From Candidatus Endomicrobiellum porotermitis (lineage in GTDB: Bacteria; Elusimicrobiota; Endomicrobiia; Endomicrobiales; Endomicrobiaceae), in NCBI GenBank assembly GCA_031289055.1, contig JAITQE010000001.1, forward strand, positions 1 through 59,194: 59,194 nucleotides of DNA, in the 5' to 3' direction. The first letter of the stretch is position 1, and every line of letters begins with the position of its first letter. Positions 50,462 through 58,749 of this stretch are shown piece by piece. The notes beneath the pieces were generated by a model. It had not been told where the DNA came from, did not search any database, and saw only the letters and a list, made by a program, of their open reading frames with translations. The position numbers and the translations under genes were made by a program.

Positions 50462-51457
50462 ATGTTTGCAGATAAAATTTATTTACTGCTTATGTTATTG
50501 ATTCCGGTTTTAGCCGGCTTTCTTTATTTGGCGTTTCGTAAAAGAGTGGCGGATTTGGCGTCGCTTGTGTCTCGGGTCAACTTTTTGTCGCTTACAAATG
50601 TTAATTTAAGCGCTTATAAAGTTAAAAATCTTTTAATTCTTGCGGTTTTGTTCTTTATTATTATTGCTTTGGCGCGTCCGCAATTTGGCGATAAAAAGGA
50701 AACTGTAATAAAAGAATCTTCTGAAATCGTTATAGCTTTAGACGTTTCAAAAAGTATGCTAGCCCAAGATCTGAAGCCGAACAGGATTGAAAAAGCCAAA
50801 GATATGGCGTTAAAGATTGTCGGAGAGAACCCCGGCGAAAAAATAGGCGTTATTGTCTTTGCGGGAACTGCTATGTGGCAGTGCCCCGTGACTTACGATT
50901 ATCAGGCTCTAAAAATGTTCTTACAAAACGTCGAGGCCGACAGTCTTCCTATGGGCGGCACTCAAATAAGCGATGCCGTTATTCTGGCTTCAAAAGCTGT
51001 GGGAAAAGATCTTTTAGGCGGGAAAGTTATGATTTTAATAAGCGACGGAGAAGACCACGATTCAAAAATAAAAGAAGCCGTAAACGAAGCTAAAAAAGCG
51101 GGATTGAAAATTATTGCGGTCGGCATTGGCGCTACGGACGGTTCTCCAGTTCCCGTAAAAGACGAAAATGGAGCAATAAAGGACTATATTAGAGACGGAA
51201 CTGGTCGGGTTGTTGTAAGCAAGATAAACGCGAGTTTGCTCAAAAGCGTTGCCAGTGAAACCGGCGGGAAATATTTTGACGCTTCAGGTAAAGATATTTC
51301 AAGGGAAGTGTCAAAAGCGGTAAGAGATTTAGAAAAAAATAAAAATGAGATCGGCCAAAGGTATGGCAAGACGGACAGATTTCAAATATTCTTATTTGTC
51401 GCTTTGGCGCTGTTGTTTATAGAATTGCTATTTCCTGTAAAGAGATTGAAGAAATGA
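50462..51457 (+). CDS. batB: BatB, von Willebrand A membrane protein
   Basis: A 331-aa paralogue of BatA with the same layout: N-terminal helices, MIDAS motif DVSKSMLAQDL, TDGT-equivalent GGTQIS and ISDGEDHD, C-terminal helix. The frame is open upstream (TTG 50411), but ATG 50462 follows AGGG and gives a normal start with KIYLLLMLLIPVLAGF. The end overlaps batC (ATGA). Confidence 0.9.
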   Translation: MFADKIYLLLMLLIPVLAGFLYLAFRKRVADLASLVSRVNFLSLTNVNLSAYKVKNLLILAVLFFIIIALARPQFGDKKETVIKESSEIVIALDVSKSMLAQDLKPNRIEKAKDMALKIVGENPGEKIGVIVFAGTAMWQCPVTYDYQALKMFLQNVEADSLPMGGTQISDAVILASKAVGKDLLGGKVMILISDGEDHDSKIKEAVNEAKKAGLKIIAVGIGATDGSPVPVKDENGAIKDYIRDGTGRVVVSKINASLLKSVASETGGKYFDASGKDISREVSKAVRDLEKNKNEIGQRYGKTDRFQIFLFVALALLFIELLFPVKRLKK

Positions 51458-52227
51458 AAGTAGAAAAAAGGCTTTTTATTAAAATAATTGTTTTTTTTGC
51501 GCTTTTGGCGCTTCTATTTTTGTTTTTGTTTCTATCAAATAGGAATGTAAGAGGCAATAATAGAGCCGTGCGATATTTTAACAAAGGAAATTTTGAATCG
51601 GCGTCGCAAACTTTTTATAATGAGCTTAAAAATAGTCCCGGAAATTACGTTGTAATTAACAACTCGGCCGGAGCCGACTATAAATTAAATAAGCTAGATG
51701 AAGCGCAGATAAAATATACGGTTGTCATAAATTCTACGGATGCTATAAAAGAAGATAAATTTGCGGCTCTTTACGGTATGGGTAACGTTGAATTCTTAAA
51801 GAATAATTTTGAGAAGTCTTCAGCCTTTTACAAAGAAGCTTTGAAACTTAATCCAAATGATAGAGACGCAAAATACAACCTTGAGCTTGCGTTGCTAAAA
51901 TTAGACGAGAAAAATAACAAACAAGATAGTAAAAAAGATGATAAATATGAAAATGACAAGCGAAAACAAAATCGACAAGAGCGAGATTTAAAAAAGCAGA
52001 TGGAACAAAACGATAAAGCTCAGAAAGAAAATGAAAAAAAACTTCAAGAAAACAAACAAACGGATAAAAGCGAATCTGCGCGACAAAACCAAATAAAAAA
52101 AGATGACAATAAAGATACGCAAGCCGTAATGTTTTTAAACTATTACAATGAAGCTGATAAAAATTCAAATAAACTTAAGAATAGAAACAAAAAACCTTTA
52201 ATAAATCAGCCGCAAGAGGATTGGTAA
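51454..52227 (+). CDS. batC: BatC-like TPR protein
   Basis: A 257-aa protein: one N-terminal membrane helix (about 10-28), then about three TPR units (AVRYFNKGNFESASQTFYNELK, KFAALYGMGNVEFLKNNFEKSSAFYKEALKLNP) and a long, charged Lys/Gln/Glu/Asn-rich tail (about 150-235) predicted as coiled or disordered. Typical BatC is this kind of TPR protein between batB and batD. The tail is unusually low in complexity. Confidence 0.8.
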   Translation: MKVEKRLFIKIIVFFALLALLFLFLFLSNRNVRGNNRAVRYFNKGNFESASQTFYNELKNSPGNYVVINNSAGADYKLNKLDEAQIKYTVVINSTDAIKEDKFAALYGMGNVEFLKNNFEKSSAFYKEALKLNPNDRDAKYNLELALLKLDEKNNKQDSKKDDKYENDKRKQNRQERDLKKQMEQNDKAQKENEKKLQENKQTDKSESARQNQIKKDDNKDTQAVMFLNYYNEADKNSNKLKNRNKKPLINQPQEDW

Positions 52228-53958
52228 ATGATTAAAAAGATATTTTGTTTAGTAATTCTATCGTTTGCGGCATCGTCGTTATATGCGGACGTTATCTCGT
52301 TTAACGCGTCTGTAGATAAAAAAACGGTCGCTTTAAACGATTCTTTTATATATTCAATTACAGTAAGCGGAGACGGAAGAAATCTGCCAGATCATCAAAT
52401 AGGAAATCTATTTGAATTTAACAGGTTTGGCGCGTCTACTTCGCAAAGTATGACTATAGTAAACGGAAAGTCTAACGTGAGCGTTACTTATAGATATACT
52501 TTAGGTCCAAAAAAAATTGGAAAGTTTACGATACCGCCCGCTACGATAACTTATAACGGCAAAACGTACTTAACTGAAAGCGTAGAAATAGAGGTTGCTC
52601 CCGCTAAAAATATTCGGAGCGTTTCTTCCGCAGGTTCAATGCGGGCAAGTGTCCGTAGCCATTCATCGCAAAATCCTCACGGAAAAGCGTTTGTTAAAGC
52701 TTCAGTAAACAAACCGACAGTTTATGAAAATGAAAAACTCGTTTACAAATTTAATTTTTATAGAAACGTTGATTTAATATCCGCTCCTGAATACTATCCT
52801 CCTGATTTTACTGGTTTTTGGAATGACGGCTCTAAACTGAAAGATCGTTACGAAGTTATTGACGGCTCTAACTATCGCGTTGACGAAGTTGATACTATTT
52901 TGTATCCCGTGGGAGCGGGCGTAAAAACGATCGCCCCGACGAAACTTAAAATAACTATTATGGACTTTTCAGGTTCGGACGACGACTTTTTTTCTGTCTT
53001 TTCAAATATGGCGGGAGGATGCGACAAAGTTTTGGAAACAAATCCCGTAGAAGTAAAAGTTATTGCTTTGCCGCAAAAAGGAAGACCTTCGGATTTTACG
53101 GGAGCTGTCGGCAATTTCAAAATAAAAGCTTCGGTTGATAAACAAAATGCCGAAACAAATGAACCCGTAACTTTGACGGTTACGGTGAGCGGCGACGGCA
53201 ATATGAAAAGCGTCGCCGATATACATTTTGGCGATTATAGCGGTTTTAAAAAGTACGACGCGGTTGTTGCAAACGCTTTAGATAATTCAAAGGAATTTAA
53301 AACTATATTTATACCTCAGACTTCCGGAGATAAAGAAATACCCGCGGCAAGCCTTTCTTTTTTTAATCCTGCGAAGAAACGGTATGATACTATAAAAACG
53401 CAACCGCAAATAATAGTCGTAAGAGGCGAATCTGTTTACTTGCCCGATTCTTCCAGCGTAGAATCAGGCGTAGACGCGACTCGTAGCGATATAAATTATA
53501 ACAAGCCGATAAAAAATCTGAAACAATTTAAAGGACATTTTGTAAAAAAACCTTCATTTTATTTAATATTTGCGCCGTTTATTATTTTATTGCCGACAAT
53601 TTTTGCATATAAAAAAATACGGACAAATCCGTTGAGAAAAAATATTTCTTCTGTTGCAAAAATTCAAAAACTCTTAAAGAACGCGGAGTTTGAAGTTTCA
53701 AAGAATAATTTGAACTCGGCTGTAAATTTAATTTATCAATCTTTAATGGAGATTATAACTATTAAAATAGGAATAGCGTCTGACAACTTGTCCGGAGTTC
53801 AAATAAACGAACGACTATTAAATTCAGTAGCGGATAAAGCCTATATTGCCAAGATAATGGAAATATGCGACAAACTTAACTTCTATAAGTTTGCTTCCGT
53901 AAGTTTAGACAAAGAGTCCGTAAAGATTTTAATATATAATATAAAATCTTTGATTTGA
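52228..53958 (+). CDS. batD: BatD, periplasmic repeat protein
   Basis: A 576-aa exported protein: signal peptide ending SSLYA, three or so immunoglobulin-like beta domains (repeats of the type VNKPTVYENEKLVYKF and VDKQNAETNEPVTLTV), then a membrane helix near residue 450 and a cytoplasmic helical domain. It matches BatD in size and order. It ends the operon; the peptidase relic follows 40 bases later. Confidence 0.85.
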   Translation: MIKKIFCLVILSFAASSLYADVISFNASVDKKTVALNDSFIYSITVSGDGRNLPDHQIGNLFEFNRFGASTSQSMTIVNGKSNVSVTYRYTLGPKKIGKFTIPPATITYNGKTYLTESVEIEVAPAKNIRSVSSAGSMRASVRSHSSQNPHGKAFVKASVNKPTVYENEKLVYKFNFYRNVDLISAPEYYPPDFTGFWNDGSKLKDRYEVIDGSNYRVDEVDTILYPVGAGVKTIAPTKLKITIMDFSGSDDDFFSVFSNMAGGCDKVLETNPVEVKVIALPQKGRPSDFTGAVGNFKIKASVDKQNAETNEPVTLTVTVSGDGNMKSVADIHFGDYSGFKKYDAVVANALDNSKEFKTIFIPQTSGDKEIPAASLSFFNPAKKRYDTIKTQPQIIVVRGESVYLPDSSSVESGVDATRSDINYNKPIKNLKQFKGHFVKKPSFYLIFAPFIILLPTIFAYKKIRTNPLRKNISSVAKIQKLLKNAEFEVSKNNLNSAVNLIYQSLMEIITIKIGIASDNLSGVQINERLLNSVADKAYIAKIMEICDKLNFYKFASVSLDKESVKILIYNIKSLI

Positions 53959-54001
53959 AAATTATTTTTAAACTTCTAAAGAATCCAAAATCAAAAATAG
54001 G

Positions 54002-54298
54002 CTTCTCTTTTCTTACTTTTTCGCTCGCAAAAAAATACTCTTTTTCTCCTATCCGATAAACTCTGGCGATTACAAATTTGTTTTTGTCGGAAGTATTGAT
54101 GCTAATACTTTTAAAGAATATGCGCGGATATACTTAGCTTCTATTCCTGCGGATAAAGAAAAGAACGCTTTGCCAAAACGTAGGGTTGCGCGTCAAGGAG
54201 AACTAAAACATAAGATTTATATGCGTATTGCAAAAAGTTATGTAAAAAGTGATAATATTAGGCAATCTTTTAGAAGCCTAAACTTAATAGTGTCTTGA
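54002..54298 (+). pseudogene. relic of an M16-type zinc peptidase (C-terminal part)
   Basis: Open frame of about 98 codons without a start, ending TGA at 54296. The core SGDYKFVFVGSIDANTFKEYARIYLASIPADKE is typical of M16 insulinase-family proteins, where FVFVG.ID precedes the helix that leads to the YLASIP strand. The zinc HxxEH half is absent. Upstream sequence to batD is featureless. It is presumably the end of a deleted gene; rubredoxin starts 16 bases later. Confidence 0.65.
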
Positions 54299-54314
54299 AT
54301 TTAAGGAGGGCGTT

Positions 54315-54473
54315 ATGGAAAAGCGGAAATGTTCTGTATGTGGAGATATTTATGATCCGTCGGTAGGAGACCCCGATAAAGGAATTGTTCCCGGAACGCC
54401 TTTTGAACGGCTGCCTGAAGACTGGGTATGCCCAGTTTGCGGTCAACCGAAATCTGTTTTTGAAATAGTATAG
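54315..54473 (+). CDS. rubredoxin
   Basis: A 52-aa iron-sulfur electron carrier. The iron ligands are CSVC near the N-terminus and CPVC near the C-terminus, with [23 protein letters not shown] between them, the canonical rubredoxin spacing. It begins with ATG preceded by AAGGAGGG, a near perfect ribosome site. It can deliver electrons to the flavodiiron protein and rubrerythrin encoded downstream. Confidence 0.95.
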   Translation: MEKRKCSVCGDIYDPSVGDPDKGIVPGTPFERLPEDWVCPVCGQPKSVFEIV

Positions 54474-54488
54474 CGAGAAGACCGACTT

Positions 54489-55745
54489 ATGAAGCGAATA
54501 TATTTGGATAATCAGTCTAACGCCAGACTTGATGAAAGAGTTTTTGACGTTATGAAGCCGTTTTTTCTTGAGTATTACGGTAATCCTCAGAGCATTTATT
54601 CTTTGGGTTGCGTCTCTAAAGATGCTCTTGAAATTGCAAGAAAACAAGTTGCAGACTACGTACACGCCGACGCCGGCGAGATTATTTTTACATCTTGCGG
54701 CACTGAATCAAATAATTTGGCGATAAAAGGCGTCGCCGAAGCCTTAAAGCCTAAAGGCGAGCATATTGTGGTGTCGGCTATAGAGCATTTTTCTGTTTTA
54801 AATGCTGTAAAAAAGCTTCAAAGAGATGGTTTTGAAATAACTTATATTCCCGTTGATGAAAAAGGGAATGTAAGCGAAGCGAAACTTTTAAAAGCGTTGC
54901 GGAAAGATACGTTCTTGGTTTCAATACAGTATTCCAATAGCGAAGTCGGCACTATACAAGATATAAAAAAATTGGCTTCAGAGGTTAAAAATAGAAAGGT
55001 TAATGATTTTATTGTTTTTCATACCGATGCGGTAAGCGCTGGCGGCATGATGCCTATAGATGTAAAAGAGTTGGGCGTTGACGCTCTGACACTATCGTCT
55101 TCGGTAATGTACGGACCAAAAGGAATCGCGGCCCTATATCTAAAAAAAGGCTTACGTATTGTTCCTCAGATGGACGGAGGCGTACAGGAGCATTCTAAGC
55201 GCGCAGGGACTGAAAATATTCCCGCTATTGTGGGTTTTGGAAAAGCCTGCGAAATAGCTAAAGAAGAAACTATAGCCAATAGCAGAAAGATTGAGAAATT
55301 AAGAAATAAACTTATAGAAGAGCTTCCAAAGAGAATAGAACATATTTATTTAAACGGAGCTTTGGAGAATCGTCTTTCAGGCAATGTAAATTTTTCAATT
55401 GAGTTTGTGGAAGGAGAAGCGTTGTTTTTGCTTTTAGACGCTAAGGGTATTATGGCGGCAAGCGGTTCGGCTTGCGCAAATAAGAATCTTAAAATGTCGC
55501 ATGTTTTAGATGCTATGAAAGTTGACGTTGCCGTTGGACAAGGTTCAATTTTGTTTACTTTGTCAAAGTATAATACGGAAGAAGATATAGGCTATGTTCT
55601 TGAAGAGTTCCCTAAGATTGTTAAAAGGCTTAGAGACATGTCGCCTCTATATTCTTATTTTATTCAAACTGGGAAAAGAAAACCTGCGGGGACACAGACA
55701 GATTTTGACGGTCGCGACCATTGTCATTGCGGTATAGAAGTATAG
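54489..55745 (+). CDS. IscS/NifS-family protein lacking the PLP lysine
   Basis: A 418-aa class V aminotransferase fold with clear IscS ancestry: LDNQSNARLD, TSCGTESNNLAIKG, IEHFSVL (His100), HTDAVSAGG with Asp180, GTENIPAIVGFG and the mobile sulfur-carrying Cys329 in SGSACAN. The pyridoxal-phosphate lysine is absent: where IscS has S-x-H-K, residues 203-206 read Ser-Ser-Ser-Val. Gln183 is Ser, and NNEVGT is NSEVGT. So it should not bind PLP covalently or desulfurate cysteine. A similar lysine-less IscS is known from Archaeoglobus, where it forms a cluster scaffold with IscU. A His/Cys-containing tail (DHCHCGIEV) is extra. IscU follows 90 bases after the stop. Confidence 0.85.
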   Translation: MKRIYLDNQSNARLDERVFDVMKPFFLEYYGNPQSIYSLGCVSKDALEIARKQVADYVHADAGEIIFTSCGTESNNLAIKGVAEALKPKGEHIVVSAIEHFSVLNAVKKLQRDGFEITYIPVDEKGNVSEAKLLKALRKDTFLVSIQYSNSEVGTIQDIKKLASEVKNRKVNDFIVFHTDAVSAGGMMPIDVKELGVDALTLSSSVMYGPKGIAALYLKKGLRIVPQMDGGVQEHSKRAGTENIPAIVGFGKACEIAKEETIANSRKIEKLRNKLIEELPKRIEHIYLNGALENRLSGNVNFSIEFVEGEALFLLLDAKGIMAASGSACANKNLKMSHVLDAMKVDVAVGQGSILFTLSKYNTEEDIGYVLEEFPKIVKRLRDMSPLYSYFIQTGKRKPAGTQTDFDGRDHCHCGIEV

Positions 55746-55835
55746 CCCGTTGTCGCGATTACTTAATTATGACGGCGATTTTATGCGTCGCAATGGGTTT
55801 TGCAATAGAGAAAGGCAGAAGTATTGGAGGGCGGT

Positions 55836-56210
55836 ATGGCGTTTTATTCTGAAAAAGTTATGGATCATTTTGCAAATCCAAGAAATGTAGGAGAAATAAA
55901 GGACGCTGACGGCGTAGGAGAAGTAGGAAATCCTGTGTGCGGCGATATGATGACTTTTTACATAAAAGTTGAAGACAATAAAATAAAAGACGTAAAATTT
56001 AAAACTTTTGGGTGCGGAGCGGCGATAGCGGTTTCTTCCATGGTTTCCGAGATGGCTTTAGGCAAAACGGTTGATGAAGTTGTGAAAATTACAAACGACG
56101 ACGTGGCTAAATCTTTGGGAGGGCTTCCTCCAAATAAACTGCATTGCTCCAATCTTGGCGCCGACGCATTGCACAAAGCGATAGAAGATTACAAAAATAA
56201 TAAAAAATAA
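55836..56210 (+). CDS. iscU: IscU-type iron-sulfur scaffold
   Basis: A 124-aa scaffold on which 2Fe-2S or 4Fe-4S clusters are built. Ligands are Cys35 (GNPVCGD with Asp37), Cys60 (TFGCGAAIA) and Cys104 (LHCSNLG), all present. The LPPNK chaperone-recognition sequence precedes the last cysteine (LPPNKLHC). The TTG at 55824 is the alternative start, but GGAGG at 55826-55830 points to ATG 55836. It pairs with the lysine-less IscS homologue. Confidence 0.94.
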   Translation: MAFYSEKVMDHFANPRNVGEIKDADGVGEVGNPVCGDMMTFYIKVEDNKIKDVKFKTFGCGAAIAVSSMVSEMALGKTVDEVVKITNDDVAKSLGGLPPNKLHCSNLGADALHKAIEDYKNNKK

Positions 56211-56229
56211 GCGTGTTTTAGAGGTAAAA

Positions 56230-56439
56230 ATGGGTAGCTGTAATTGTCATTCTCGCTCTAATTCTAGCGGCTGTTTGCGCCCTCATTTCAAAGACGAATT
56301 AAAAAACGGCTGCATGAGTCCAACGTTTTGCAAACCGTGCGGATCAAAGAATAAAAACGTTAAAGTTTGTTCAGTTTGCGGAGCTGAATACTCTTTGGAA
56401 TACGAGAAGTGTCCCGCCTGTTCCGTAATATGCGAGTAA
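56230..56439 (+). CDS. small Cys-rich protein with rubredoxin/zinc-ribbon-like end
   Basis: A 69-aa protein with 11 cysteines. The first half has scattered Cys and His (SCNCHSRSNSSGC, GCMSPTFCKPC); the second half forms a CSVC...CPAC knuckle, with AEYSLEYEK between, like a shortened rubredoxin or zinc ribbon. I recognise no named family for the whole. It follows IscU by 19 bases, so a role as an iron or cluster carrier is a reasonable guess. Confidence 0.65.
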   Translation: MGSCNCHSRSNSSGCLRPHFKDELKNGCMSPTFCKPCGSKNKNVKVCSVCGAEYSLEYEKCPACSVICE

Positions 56440-56545
56440 AGACGATAACGGTTTTATAGCTTATAATTTATTTTGTTACGATTATTTGCATTTAGATTGG
56501 GTTGCGTCGCAAATATTGGTTGAAAGATTGTTAAAGGAGTTTTTT

Positions 56546-57736
56546 ATGGCCGCAAAGATAGTAAAAGACGGCGTATACGCTGTTGGAGCCGTAGACTGGA
56601 ATGAAAGACGCTTTCACGGACATGCGTACGTAACCAAACGAGGCGTTACGTATAATTCTTACCTAATTCTTGATGAAAAAGCTGCTCTAATTGATACGGT
56701 TCGCAAAGGTTTTGAAAAAGAATTTTTAGAGAATATAAAAAATATAATAGACCCGTCAAAAATTGGCATAATTATTATCAATCACATTGAGCCTGATCAT
56801 TCCGGATCGTTCCCAGAAGTTTTAAAAGCGTGTCCTAACGCTAAAGTTTACGGAACTGAAAAAGCAAGACAAGGTCTTTTAAAATATTACGGCGTAAGCG
56901 GACAATGGACCGTCGTAAAATCCGGTCAAAGTTTGAACATTGGCAAGAGAACTTTGGAATTTATAGATGTCCCGATGATACATTGGCCCGATAGCATGTT
57001 TACATATTGCGCATATGATAAAATCTTGTTTTCAAACGACGGATTTGGGCAACATTATGCGACTAACAAACTTTTTGACGACGAAGTTGATTTTGAAGCC
57101 TTAATGGAAGAAGCTCAAAAATATTATGCCAATATTCTTTGGCCATTTAGTATGCTTGTTGCTTCTAAGCTTGACGCTATAAGCAAACTAAATCTTGCCG
57201 TTGATTTTATCGCTCCAAGCCACGGACTCGTTTGGCGTAAACATATTTCCGACATTATGGAAAAATATTTTTACTGGTCTGCCCATAAATGTAAGAAAAG
57301 GATAGCGATTGTTTATGAAACAATGTGGCGTTCCACTGAAAAAATGGCGAGAAAAATTGTTGAAGGCATAACTTCAGAGGGCGTTGAAGCTGTTCTTTTT
57401 GATGTTACAAAAAACGACAGGACAGACGTCGCTTCCTATATGCTAGACGCGAAAGGTTGGCTTTTCGGCTCTTCAACTCACGACGGGGAAATGCTTCCCG
57501 TGATTGCGGGATTTTTACATTTCTTAAAAGGCTCCAAGGCCAAAGGGCGCAAGTCTTTTGCTTTTGGCTCTTACGGTTGGAGCGGCGAGGCGGCAAAAGA
57601 TATAGAAGATACAATTTCTAACGTTACGACTTTTGACCAGTCTTTGAGAGTTGTTTTTAATCCTACGGAAGAAGAATTAAATAAGTGTTTTGAAGCGGGC
57701 AAATCGTTTGCTTTAAAAATAAAAAACGAAGAATAA
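56546..57736 (+). CDS. flavodiiron protein (FprA-like)
   Basis: A 396-aa O2/NO reductase. The N-terminal metallo-beta-lactamase-like domain has the diiron ligands HIEPDHSGSFPE, a following HWPDSMF, FSNDGFGQH and APSHGLVWR. The C-terminal flavodoxin domain (about 250-396) binds FMN (VYETMWRSTEKMARKI). It takes electrons from rubredoxin and reduces O2 to water. A TTG-type upstream extension is open, but AAAGGAG before ATG 56546 gives the usual FprA start. Confidence 0.92.
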   Translation: MAAKIVKDGVYAVGAVDWNERRFHGHAYVTKRGVTYNSYLILDEKAALIDTVRKGFEKEFLENIKNIIDPSKIGIIIINHIEPDHSGSFPEVLKACPNAKVYGTEKARQGLLKYYGVSGQWTVVKSGQSLNIGKRTLEFIDVPMIHWPDSMFTYCAYDKILFSNDGFGQHYATNKLFDDEVDFEALMEEAQKYYANILWPFSMLVASKLDAISKLNLAVDFIAPSHGLVWRKHISDIMEKYFYWSAHKCKKRIAIVYETMWRSTEKMARKIVEGITSEGVEAVLFDVTKNDRTDVASYMLDAKGWLFGSSTHDGEMLPVIAGFLHFLKGSKAKGRKSFAFGSYGWSGEAAKDIEDTISNVTTFDQSLRVVFNPTEEELNKCFEAGKSFALKIKNEE

Positions 57737-57757
57737 GCGTTTTTTGTAGGAGTCGCT

Positions 57758-58138
57758 ATGAAAGGATTAGTTTGCAAAGTCTACGGTTATGTCGCGTTAG
57801 ACGGAAACAAGTCCGATGCAAAACCCCTGATTTTAAAGCGGTTTCAGGAGAATCTGAAAAGAAACATATTCCTGCTTTTACGGTTGTCAACGAATGCGGT
57901 TTAATGCCAGGCAACGGCTGTAGTTGATGTTTATGTGAAAATAGGAGAAATTCTTCATCCCGCATTGACGGAACATAGCATAACGGAAATAACTTTTTAT
58001 CTTGATAATAAATTTATCGCCAATGTTATGTTGACGGCGGATGTAATTCATTTGAAGAGCGGCGCAAAAGGGAAAGCGCGAGCAATAGAAAACTGCAATG
58101 CGCATGGCAAATGGTTTAATGAAGTTGAGATAAAATAG
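57758..58138 (+). pseudogene. superoxide reductase (desulfoferrodoxin-family) relic
   Basis: A gene with intact start (GTAGGAG, ATG 57758) but broken body. Frame 1 gives MKGLVCKVYGYVALDGNKSD. A shift then gives DFKAVSGESEKKHIPAFTVVNECGLMPGNGCS to TGA at about 57928. A further shift leads to VDVYVKIGEILHPALTEHSITEITFYLD and later AIENCNAHGKW to the stop at 58138. Conserved iron ligands (His of EKKHIPAF, His of LHP and EHSI, Cys and His of CNAHG) survive across frames. Part of the N-terminal rubredoxin-like module appears deleted (the CPxCG pair is gone). At least two frameshifts. Confidence 0.8.
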
Positions 58139-58170
58139 TCGCTAAAAAGTTCAACGGGGGTATTTTAACT

Positions 58171-58749
58171 ATGGCTAAGTCAGTTAAAGGTACAAAAACA
58201 GAAAAGCGCTTGTTAGAGTCGTTTGCCGGAGAGTCTCAGGCTAGAACGAGATATGCGTATTTTGCTTCAAAAGCGAAAAAAGAAGGATTTGAACAGATAG
58301 CTGCTATTTTCACAGAGACTGCGGATAACGAAAAAGAGCATGCCGAGAGATTCTTTAAATTTTTGGAAGGAGGCTCTCTTGAAATAACAGGCGCTTTCCC
58401 CGCCGGTATTATCAGCGACACTGTTGAAAATTTGAAACTTGCGGCTGCAGGCGAAAATAAAGAGCATACTAAGCTTTATCCTACTGCCGCTGAAGTTGCG
58501 GAAAAAGAGGGATTTCCGGAAATAGCGGAATGTTTTAGAAATATAAGTATTGCTGAAAAACATCATGAAGCAAGATATTTGGAGCTTGTTGATAATCTTG
58601 AAAACGATAGAGTTTTTAAGAAAGATGCGCTAATAAAATGGAAGTGTCGTAATTGCGGATTTGTTTATGAAAGCAAAGAAGCTTACGAAAAGTGTCCTGC
58701 CTGCTTGCACACTAGGGCGTACATGGAGGAACTTGCGGATAATTTCTAA
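58171..58749 (+). CDS. rubrerythrin
   Basis: A 192-aa peroxide-reducing protein. The four-helix diiron domain (about 1-150) supplies ligands ESFAGESQARTRY, DNEKEHAERFF, AEKEGFPEIAECFR and AEKHHEARY. A rubredoxin-like C-terminal domain (CRNCGFVYESKEAYEKCPAC) passes electrons. All ligands are present. It lies behind the broken superoxide reductase gene with a 32-base gap and a GGGGG site before the ATG. Confidence 0.95.
   Translation: MAKSVKGTKTEKRLLESFAGESQARTRYAYFASKAKKEGFEQIAAIFTETADNEKEHAERFFKFLEGGSLEITGAFPAGIISDTVENLKLAAAGENKEHTKLYPTAAEVAEKEGFPEIAECFRNISIAEKHHEARYLELVDNLENDRVFKKDALIKWKCRNCGFVYESKEAYEKCPACLHTRAYMEELADNF

Noticed and set aside
54489-55745. Loss of the PLP lysine explained by a local frameshift
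   Set aside because: The residues on both sides (DALTLSS, MYGPKGIAALYL) stay in register with the family, so a frameshift pair cannot explain it; only a base-level error could, which needs resequencing.
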